64,000 nucleotides of DNA, from assembly GCA_031425695.1 (NCBI GenBank), contig JANPJV010000076.1, positions 4,096 to 68,095 of the forward strand, read 5' to 3'. Under the pieces are notes generated by a model. The model had not been told where the DNA came from, made no database searches, and was given only the letters and a program-made list of their open reading frames with translations. This document shows positions 57,538 to 64,000 of this stretch, piece after piece (position 1 is the first letter of the stretch; each line of letters starts with the position of its first letter). Position numbers and translations under genes: made by a program. The stretch comes from JANPJV01 sp031425695. Its GTDB lineage: Bacteria > Pseudomonadota > Gammaproteobacteria > Xanthomonadales > SZUA-5.

Positions 57538-60066
57538 ATGACCGCAGCATCGGTGAGCGAGCACGTCGACACGCACGTCAGCGCGGCGACCAGTGACGAT
57601 CTGCCTCCCGCCGTGCGGGTCGAGCTCGCGCACCGCGCCGCGCAACTGCGTGCGGCTGACGCGGTCTTTGCGTCCTGGGCGGCGGGCTACGGGTTGATCC
57701 AGCACGATGTGCTGACGCAAGTGCGTGTGTATTCGATGGTCCGAAGACTGGTCACCGACAACCAGGTCGTCGATGCTGCCACCGCCTATGCGCGGCTTTC
57801 CGCCGCCGATCGCGTGGCCAGTGCCGGCATGTGGCTGGTCGCGCACATGAGCTATGCCCAGCGTGTCCGGCTGGACGGGGGGCCGCTGGTGGCGGGGGAC
57901 TTCAAGGCGAATCCCGAGGGTCACACCGGCGGTGCGCTCAACATGGTGCCGGCTTACGTCGCCTATCTCGCCATGAACGCGCTCGACGGCCGCACGCGCA
58001 GCTGGATGATGGGGCAGGGCCATTGCGTGGCTGCTATCGATGCGCTCAACGTGCTGGTCGGCAACCTGCATCCGGAACAGGCAGCCCGCTACCCGATGGA
58101 CGACGCCGGACTCTCGCAACTGGCGTCGGATTTCTACGGTTACGCGATTGGCGCGGACGGCATGCCGTCTGCACCGCTCGGTAGCCACGTGAACGCGCAT
58201 ACCGCCGGGGGCACGCAGGAAGGCGGATATCTTGGCTTCACCGAGCTGCACTACGTGCATGCGCCATTGCCCGGTGAGCGCCTGGTAGCCTTTCTCAGCG
58301 ACGGCGCCTTCGAAGAACAGCGCGGCAGCGACTGGGCGCCTCGCTGGTGGCGGCCTGAGGACTCCGGAATGGTCGCGCCGATCATGATCTTGAACGGTCG
58401 TCGCATCGAACAACGGACGCTGATCGAGCAGCAGGGTGGCGAATCGTGGTTGCACCGACACCTGGAGCTCAACGGCTTCGAGGTTTTTGGCCTGGATGGG
58501 CGCGATCCGGCGAGCATGGCCTGGGGCATCCATGCAATGGAGGCGCGCCTGGGCGAACGCATTGCTGCAGTGCTGGCGGGGCGGCCGGATCCGACGCGTC
58601 GGCTCGGCTATGGCATTGCCGAGACCATCAAGGGTTTCGGGTTGCCCGGCGCGGGTGGTAATCGCGCCCACAACCTGCCGCTCGGTGGTAATCCGTCAAA
58701 GGATGTTGCTGCGCTGGAGGAGTTCAACGGCGCGGTCGCGCGCCTGCATGTTCCGGCGGTGGAGCTGCGCGCGGCGATCGTGGACCTGGCGACGCACGCC
58801 GAGCAGGCGCGGTCACTGGAGCGCGATCACGCGCTGGGCCGGCGTGACGTGGCAAGCCCGCATCTGCCAGCGCTCGAAGACGCGTCGAGCGCAAGCGATG
58901 GTTCGCCGATGGCCGCCCTCGATGTGCGCTTCAGCGCGATCCTGGCTGCCAACCGTCACTTGCGGGCGCGCATCGGCAACCCCGATGAGTTGCGCAGCAA
59001 TCGGCTCGACCACACGCTCGACCTGCTGAAGCACCGGGTGTTCGAACCCGAGGCCGGCGTTGCCGAAGCGCGCGGCGGCGGCGTCATCACCGCCCTGAAC
59101 GAAGAGGCCGTGGCATGCGCGGCACTGGGTAACAAAGGTGGCATCAACCTGGTCGTGACCTACGAGGCCTTCGCCCCGAAGATGCTCGGAGCGTTGCGCC
59201 AGGAAATCACGTTCGCGCGCCAGCAGCGGCAGGTCGGGCGCGCGCCGGGCTGGCTGTCAGTGCCGGTCGTGCTCACCTCGCACACCTGGGAAAACTCCAA
59301 AAACGAAGTCTCGCACCAGGATCCGACCCTGGCCGAGGCGCTGCTAGGCGAAATGGCCGACAGCGTCTCGGTGGTGTTTCCGCCCGATGCCAACGCCACG
59401 GTCGCGGCCCTCGATCACGCGTACAGCTCGCATGGGCGCATCGTGGCGATGGTCGTGCCCAAACGTGCCGTCGCCCATCGGCTGACTGTTGCGCAGGCGC
59501 AGGCGCTCGCGTCGCAAGGGGCGTTGACACTGATTCCGGCAACCGCAGCGGAGCAAGCACCGCGCCATCATGGCGCGGGCATCAGCGCGCCGCAGTTGCT
59601 GCTCGCGGCCAGCGGCGCCTACCAGTTGGCCGCAGCTGTGCGCGCGCATGCGCGCCTCAGCGAGCGTGGTATCCGCTGCGCGCTCATCGTGATCGGCGAG
59701 CCGGGGCGCCTGCGCACTCCGCGCGACGCGCTCGAAGCGCGCCACGTGCTCGATGATGCGGCGCTCGAGGAAATCTTCCCCACAGGCGTGCCGCGAGTGT
59801 TCATCACCCATACCCGCCCGGAGCCCTATCTCGGCGCGTTGCGGCGCATCGACAGCGGCCCGCAGACGACGCGTGCACTTGGCTATATCAACCGCGGCGG
59901 CACGCTCACCGTCGACGGCTTGCTGTTCGCCAATCGCTGCAGCTGGGGACATGTGGTCGAGGCGGCGGGTGCGGTGCTGGGTCTTTCCAGCAGCAGCCTG
60001 CTCCGTCCCGACGAGCTGGCCGCGGTCCGCGGTGAGGGCGACCCAACGGTGTTGTGGCGAAGCTGA
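57538..60066 (+). CDS. xfp: Xylulose-5-phosphate/fructose-6-phosphate phosphoketolase
   Basis: Thiamine-diphosphate enzyme cleaving xylulose 5-phosphate or fructose 6-phosphate with phosphate to acetyl phosphate plus a sugar phosphate; cytoplasmic. About 842 aa. Typical blocks are FKANPEGHTGGALNMVPAYV, MMGQGHCVAAIDALNVLVGN, GSHVNAHTAGGTQEGGYLGF, GFGLPGAGGNRAHNLPLGGN, VSHQDPTL-type HENSKNEVSHQDP and RIDSGPQTTRALGYINRGG. ATG 57538 follows AGGA. Acetyl phosphate could yield ATP by acetate kinase (not in the window), a sensible route under oxygen limitation and consistent with the FNR box. A decayed copy is at 50279-50487. Confidence 0.95.
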   Translation: MTAASVSEHVDTHVSAATSDDLPPAVRVELAHRAAQLRAADAVFASWAAGYGLIQHDVLTQVRVYSMVRRLVTDNQVVDAATAYARLSAADRVASAGMWLVAHMSYAQRVRLDGGPLVAGDFKANPEGHTGGALNMVPAYVAYLAMNALDGRTRSWMMGQGHCVAAIDALNVLVGNLHPEQAARYPMDDAGLSQLASDFYGYAIGADGMPSAPLGSHVNAHTAGGTQEGGYLGFTELHYVHAPLPGERLVAFLSDGAFEEQRGSDWAPRWWRPEDSGMVAPIMILNGRRIEQRTLIEQQGGESWLHRHLELNGFEVFGLDGRDPASMAWGIHAMEARLGERIAAVLAGRPDPTRRLGYGIAETIKGFGLPGAGGNRAHNLPLGGNPSKDVAALEEFNGAVARLHVPAVELRAAIVDLATHAEQARSLERDHALGRRDVASPHLPALEDASSASDGSPMAALDVRFSAILAANRHLRARIGNPDELRSNRLDHTLDLLKHRVFEPEAGVAEARGGGVITALNEEAVACAALGNKGGINLVVTYEAFAPKMLGALRQEITFARQQRQVGRAPGWLSVPVVLTSHTWENSKNEVSHQDPTLAEALLGEMADSVSVVFPPDANATVAALDHAYSSHGRIVAMVVPKRAVAHRLTVAQAQALASQGALTLIPATAAEQAPRHHGAGISAPQLLLAASGAYQLAAAVRAHARLSERGIRCALIVIGEPGRLRTPRDALEARHVLDDAALEEIFPTGVPRVFITHTRPEPYLGALRRIDSGPQTTRALGYINRGGTLTVDGLLFANRCSWGHVVEAAGAVLGLSSSSLLRPDELAAVRGEGDPTVLWRS

Positions 60067-60196
60067 TCGGCCAGGCGTGCCGTGCGCGTTTAGACTTGCA
60101 ACTCCATGTTGATCGCGGGCCACGGCTGGCGGTCAGGCGCGCGACCAGGCTGGCGAGGTGGCAGATGCGAGCTCATCCGGAATTTCGGCACACGCA

Positions 60197-60736
60197 ATGA
60201 GTCATCGTTTCGAAGCGAAACTGCTGCGTCCCGAGGCAATGGGGAAAGACGTGCCCTGGGCCTTTGTCGTGCTGCCGAAAACTGTGAGCGCCGAGCTTCC
60301 TCGGCGCGGCAGGACGACCATCGAGGGCACCATCAATGACTGCGGCTTCGAATGCACGCTGGAGCCCGATGGCCAGTTGAGCCATTGGCTGAGGTTGGAC
60401 GACACCCTCCTGCAAGCCGCCGGCGCGCGCATTGGCGATTCCGCGACGTTCCAGATCAGGCCGGTCGAGCAGGAGCCGGAGCCGGCGCTTCCAGCAGATC
60501 TCGGCAAGGCGCTGTCGTCATCGCCGCAAGCCACCGCGATGTGGGACGACACGACCACGATCGCGCGCCTGGACTGGATCCATTGGATCACGTCCGCGAA
60601 GCAGGCCAAGACCCGTGCACAGCGCGTACAGAACGCCTGCGAGATGCTTGCGTCCGGGAAACGCAGGGTCTGCTGTTTTGATCCGTCGGGCTACTACAGC
60701 AAGGCTTTCAGCGCGCCAAAGGCAGCCGACCAGTGA
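60197..60736 (+). CDS. YdeI/OmdD-like protein with DUF1905 domain
   Basis: About 179 aa. The N-terminal ~95 residues are DUF1905 (VLPKTVSAELPRRGRTTIEG ... GATIGDSATFQIRP-like); the C-terminal part is the bacteriocin-protection YdeI/OmdA helix bundle (DWIHWITSAKQAKTRAQRVQ, then NACEMLASGKRRVCCFD). Cytoplasmic; function not established. ATG 60197 is used; the ribosome site is weak and an ATG 39 bp upstream is an alternative. Confidence 0.8.
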   Translation: MSHRFEAKLLRPEAMGKDVPWAFVVLPKTVSAELPRRGRTTIEGTINDCGFECTLEPDGQLSHWLRLDDTLLQAAGARIGDSATFQIRPVEQEPEPALPADLGKALSSSPQATAMWDDTTTIARLDWIHWITSAKQAKTRAQRVQNACEMLASGKRRVCCFDPSGYYSKAFSAPKAADQ

Positions 60737-60833
60737 TGCACGGAGCTGATCCGCGGGCATTGGCAGCGAGAGACGGACTATCTCACCGCGGTTGCCGGCA
60801 CCGCCCGAGAGCAGTGGGTTGCGGGGCTCCGGC

Positions 60834-60866
60834 TGGAGGGCGGCGGCCAGCGCCGCCCTCCAGACT
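60834..60866. repeat. Strong hairpin between convergent genes
   Basis: TGGAGGGCGGCG-gcca-GCGCCGCCCTCCA is a near-perfect 12-bp stem with no T tract. It may be a REP of another family or a convergent-gene terminator. Confidence 0.55.
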
Positions 60867-60878
60867 ATCTGCGGGAAT

Positions 60879-61352
60879 CTACCAATCGCCGCCTTCGAGA
60901 CTTGCGACGCCGTTATCGATGATCACGCGCGAGCCTTCGCGGATGCCGTTCAAGCGATACTGCTCGAACGTCACGTAGCGGCCGTTGTCCATCCGCACCG
61001 AGATCTCGTAGACCTCTTCATTGTCGCGATTGCGCTCGATGTTGTTGCCGGCCACGCCGCCAATCACGGCACCGGCGACGGTGGCGGCCCTGCGGCCATC
61101 TCCCTTGCCGAATTGATTGCCGATGGCGCCGCCGACCAATGCCCCGACCACCGCGCCGCCACCACTCGTGCGGCGGTCGCCGTAGCTCACGCGATTGATG
61201 TCCTGGACGGTGCCGCAGGAATCACAGCGCTGCGCCTGGCCATAGCCACGCGGACCCGTGTCATAGGCGCTGCTGTAATAGCCGGAATCAGTGGCGCAGC
61301 CGCCAAGGGCGAGTGCAAAAGTGCTGATCAACAACGTGCTTTTAAAATTCAT
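60879..61352 (-). CDS. Glycine-zipper outer-membrane lipoprotein
   Basis: About 157 aa lipoprotein with lipobox LALGGC after a signal helix. A Gly-zipper hairpin (GGGAVVGALVGGAIGNQFGK and AGAVIGGVAGNNIER) of the 17-kDa-antigen/SlyB type follows, then a small C-terminal beta domain (YEISVRMDNGRYVTFEQY). A C-x2-C (RCDSCGTV) precedes the zipper. Such proteins stabilise the outer membrane under stress. Confidence 0.88.
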   Translation of the reverse strand: MNFKSTLLISTFALALGGCATDSGYYSSAYDTGPRGYGQAQRCDSCGTVQDINRVSYGDRRTSGGGAVVGALVGGAIGNQFGKGDGRRAATVAGAVIGGVAGNNIERNRDNEEVYEISVRMDNGRYVTFEQYRLNGIREGSRVIIDNGVASLEGGDW

Positions 61353-61585
61353 GGTTGTCTCCCAATCGACGTTAGTACGGAGGGAGCTGCAAGCTTCGGG
61401 CCACTCGGTGCCCGAGTGGGTTCATACAACCTATTGAATATAAAGGTTAATCCGCAATTCAGGATAGTCTGGCGGTGCAGCCTGCATGAGCTGCACCGCA
61501 GGCGGCTTGCACAATGCGCGAACGCTCATCCCTGGAATGAGCGGTCGCGAATCAGGACGGTTGAACGTCGGCCGAGGGCATCGGC
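61353..61585. other. Intergenic region
   Basis: About 230 bp between the lipoprotein start and the peptidase 3' end. The stretch around 61420-61460 is A+T-rich (CCTATTGAATATAAAGG) and is the likely lipoprotein promoter region; nothing else recognised. Confidence 0.35.
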
Positions 61586-63805
61586 TCAGCCGGGGCCCGG
61601 TTCGGCGTCGGTGGGCGCACTCTCACCTTTGTCCCCGACCGGGAAGGCGCGATCGCGCAGCAGCGCGTCGATGGTTGCGTCGCGGCCGCGGAAGGCTCGA
61701 TAGGCTTCTGCCGGATCGGTCTTGTTGCGTGCGGCGAACAACTGCTCGACCATCTTTCCGGCGAGCTCCTTGTCGTAGAAGCCACCCGGCGCTTGCGCAA
61801 AGGCTTCGGAGGCATCGGCGGTCAGCACTTCGGCCCACAGGTAGCCGTAGTAACCCGCGGCGTAGCCTTCGCTCGAGAAGACATGGCTGAAGTGCGGGGT
61901 GCGATGGCGCATGACGATCTGGCTCGGCATGCCCATCGCGGTGAGCGTATCGCGCTCGAAGGCGTCGGCATCCAGGTTCGTCGGATCGATCATGTGCAGC
62001 TTGAGATCGATCAGTGCGCTGGCGAGATACTCGGTGGTGTCGAAGCCCTGGTTGAAGCTCGCCGAGCGCTTCAGTTTGTCGATGAGCTCGGCCGGCATCG
62101 GCTCGCCGGTCTTGACGTGGCGGAAGAACTGATTGACCACGGGTTCGGTGAGCAACCAGCGCTCTAGCAGCTGCGACTGGAACTCGGTGTAGTCGCGCAC
62201 GCCGAAGTTCTGGCTCGGATAGTCGGCCTTCGACGCCAGCGCATGCAGGGCATGGCCGAACTCGTGGAAGAAGGTGACGGCGTCGTCCCAGCCGACCAGC
62301 AATGGCTCGCCCGGCGCACCCTTGATGAAGTTCGAATTGTTGCTGGACAGCACGCTCGGCTCGCCGCGCACGCGCTCGTGGTTGCGGTAGCTCGACGCCC
62401 ACGCGCCCGAGCGCTTGCCTTCGCGCGCAAACGGATCGAGGTACCAGAGCCCGACCAGCTTGCCGTCGGCACGCTGCTTCACCTCCCAGACCTTGACGTC
62501 GGGGTGGTAGACGGCGACGGTGCCGTCTGGGACCGGGGTGAAGTCGAAGCCGAACAGCTCGCCGGCAACGTAGAACATCGCCTGGGTGAGCTTGTCGAGA
62601 TCGAGATAGTTCTTCACCGCTTCGCTGTCGTAGGCATAACGCTCGGTGCGGACCTTCTCGGCGTAGAAGCGGTAATCCCACGGCTCGATGGTGATCTTCG
62701 CGCCCTCGGCGTCGGCGATCTTCTGCATGTCGGCAACTTCTTCCTTGACCCTCGCGACCGCCGGTGTCCACACCGCCTCCAGCAACTCGAAGGCACGCGC
62801 AGGCGTCTTCGCCATGCGGTCCTGCAGGCGCCATTCGGCGTAGTTGTCGAATCCGAGCAGGCGCGAGCGCTCGTGGCGGAGCTTCAGGATTTGCGTGATC
62901 AACGCATTGTTGTCATGCGCGTCGCCGTTGTCGCCACGGCTGTAGAAGGTGCGCCAGACTTTTTCGCGCAGGTCGCGCTCGGTCGAATAGGTCAGGAACG
63001 GGTGGATCGAGGAGCGCGTATTCATCACCGCGAACTTGCCCTGCTGGCCCTTGGCTTCAGCAATCGATGCGGCCGCTTTCGTGAAGGAATCTGGGAGGCC
63101 GCCGAGCTGGCTCGGCTCGAGGTAGGTCACATAGCCTTCTTCGTCCGCGAGCACGTTGTTCGCGAACTTTGTATAGAGGCTGGCGAGCTCCTTGTTGATC
63201 GCCGCGTAGCGCGCGCGGCCGTCGGCTTCGAGCTGCGCACCGCCGCCGCGGAACATGTCGTAGGTCACCTGCACGACGCGCTGCTGATCGGGCCGCAGGG
63301 TCTTGAATTCCTCTCCGTTGCGGATCGCCTCGATGCGCGCGAAGAGCTTGCCGTTCTGGACGATGGCGGTCTGGTAATCCGCGAACATCGGCGTGACTTC
63401 AGCCTGCACCGTGCGGAACTCAGGGGACGACAGGTTCCCCGCGTAGATCCCGAAATACGTCTGTGCCCGCTGGATCTGCTCGCCACTGCGCTCCATCGCG
63501 ACCAGCGTGTTCTCGAAGGTCGCCGGCTCGCCTGAGCTGGCAATGGTATCGAGCTCCGCCAGATGCGCCTTGATTGCAGTTTCGATCGCCGGCTTGAGCT
63601 GGTCCACCTGCATCTTGTCGAAGTGTGGCACCCCGCCGTAGGGTCCTTCCCACTTCGCCAGCAGCGGATTGTCGACCGGTGCGGCAGGCGGAGTCGTCGC
63701 TGCCGGGGCCGCTGCGGTGGGTGCCGGCGGTGTCTCGGCCGCGCGCTCGCTGCAGCCGGCGCCCAAGGCCGCTGCGATTGCCAGGATCAGAACAGTGTTG
63801 CGCAT
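61586..63805 (-). CDS. M3-family oligopeptidase, lipoprotein
   Basis: Zinc metallopeptidase of the Dcp/OpdA family, about 739 aa. The signal peptide ends with lipobox ALGAGC, so it is membrane-anchored in the periplasm, as peptidyl-dipeptidases of xanthomonads often are. An Ala/Pro linker precedes the catalytic part; zinc motif HEFGHALH near residue 512 with the third ligand Glu in YTEFQSQLLERW. Other family blocks are GLWYLDPFAREGKRSGAW and SSEGYAAGYYGYLW. Expected role: trimming short peptides. Confidence 0.93.
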   Translation of the reverse strand: MRNTVLILAIAAALGAGCSERAAETPPAPTAAAPAATTPPAAPVDNPLLAKWEGPYGGVPHFDKMQVDQLKPAIETAIKAHLAELDTIASSGEPATFENTLVAMERSGEQIQRAQTYFGIYAGNLSSPEFRTVQAEVTPMFADYQTAIVQNGKLFARIEAIRNGEEFKTLRPDQQRVVQVTYDMFRGGGAQLEADGRARYAAINKELASLYTKFANNVLADEEGYVTYLEPSQLGGLPDSFTKAAASIAEAKGQQGKFAVMNTRSSIHPFLTYSTERDLREKVWRTFYSRGDNGDAHDNNALITQILKLRHERSRLLGFDNYAEWRLQDRMAKTPARAFELLEAVWTPAVARVKEEVADMQKIADAEGAKITIEPWDYRFYAEKVRTERYAYDSEAVKNYLDLDKLTQAMFYVAGELFGFDFTPVPDGTVAVYHPDVKVWEVKQRADGKLVGLWYLDPFAREGKRSGAWASSYRNHERVRGEPSVLSSNNSNFIKGAPGEPLLVGWDDAVTFFHEFGHALHALASKADYPSQNFGVRDYTEFQSQLLERWLLTEPVVNQFFRHVKTGEPMPAELIDKLKRSASFNQGFDTTEYLASALIDLKLHMIDPTNLDADAFERDTLTAMGMPSQIVMRHRTPHFSHVFSSEGYAAGYYGYLWAEVLTADASEAFAQAPGGFYDKELAGKMVEQLFAARNKTDPAEAYRAFRGRDATIDALLRDRAFPVGDKGESAPTDAEPGPG

Positions 63806-64000
63806 GGGTCTCTACTCTGGAAGAAAAGGGTTGCGCCAACTGGCGCGCGGGTCGCCGACCTTAGCGGGAAGTACACCGCAGGCAAGAGCCAGAGGTCATG
63901 AGAGCGCAGTACGCGTGCACGACGCGGATGTAGGATGTGATGGGTGCTTTTGGTGGGTGTTGGGGGTGGGGGGGAAAGTTTTTGAGAACATAAAAAAAAT
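63806..64000. other. Right edge of the window, low-complexity
   Basis: Upstream region of the peptidase gene followed by a G-rich run (GGTGGGTGTTGGGGGTGGGG at about 63950) and an A-rich end. No gene is visible. The abrupt change of composition may mark an assembly end. Confidence 0.4.

Noticed and set aside
60834..60866. Definite Rho-independent terminator
   Set aside because: The stem is strong but no T tract follows on either strand, so it is kept only as a hairpin/repeat.
63940..64000. G-rich regulatory element such as a G-quadruplex promoter
   Set aside because: The run is at the window end, low-complexity and followed by poly-A; an assembly-edge artefact is as likely.

Overview
The window is high-GC bacterial chromosome with gammaproteobacterial gene content. 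It resembles the Xanthomonadales/Rhodanobacteraceae side of the class in having GTAG-headed REP elements, a NirK carrying a C-terminal cytochrome c domain, a quinol-type NorB, a cbb3 oxidase and ANR/FNR-type control. That placement is inference from content only. The physiology suggested is a facultative denitrifier or micro-aerobe adapted to oxygen limitation.

Layout. 1-1.8 kb: end of an integrated element (tyrosine integrase, truncated gene, tRNA-Ser-like att sequence fused to a long terminator hairpin). 2-5.2 kb: secreted two-repeat protein, hemN, fnr/anr. 5.2-15 kb: nitrogen-oxide block (quinol NO reductase norB, nnrS, sirB-like gene, outer-membrane porin, nirK, nirV, SCO1, azurin). 15-25 kb: complete cbb3 operon ccoN-O-Q-P-orf-G-H-I-S plus a UreH/SafE-like membrane protein. 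25-29 kb: diguanylate cyclase broken by a 274-bp MITE, a universal-stress-protein relic and an orphan GAF-GAF histidine kinase. 29-35.5 kb: P2-type cation ATPase with a damaged N-terminal metal-binding domain, DUF2933-like gene, beta-CASP RNase, SbtA/SbtB bicarbonate pair. 35.5-46 kb: two stress/ion operons (hpf-terB-htpX-terC-pyrC and cls-terC-orf), kup and an NhaR-like regulator. 46-49.6 kb: Mla-type lipid transport operon. 49.6-60 kb: oxygen-limitation/stress block (three Usp genes, a two-component pair, CRP/FNR regulator, Dps, ion channel, phosphoketolase). 60-64 kb: YdeI-like protein, glycine-zipper lipoprotein, M3 peptidase.

Cross-cutting signals. (1) Eleven good FNR boxes (TTGAY-N4-ATCAH type) and one weak one lie before hemN, norB, nirK, azurin, ccoN, the ATPase/DUF2933 pair, two usp genes, the ion channel and the phosphoketolase. 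They define a local anaerobic regulon, and two of the promoters are spaced so that transcription would begin at the A of the start codon. (2) Several families of palindromic REP elements crowd 5-24 kb and have entered coding sequence in nirV, SCO1, ccoQ, ccoG, ccoH, ccoI and ccoS, while the ATGA stop/start overlaps of the operons survive. (3) An 82-bp promoter-like sequence is duplicated (83% identical) before hpf and before cls/nhaR, tying two TerC-containing operons together. (4) Relics of usp and xfp show earlier duplication and decay of the stress block.
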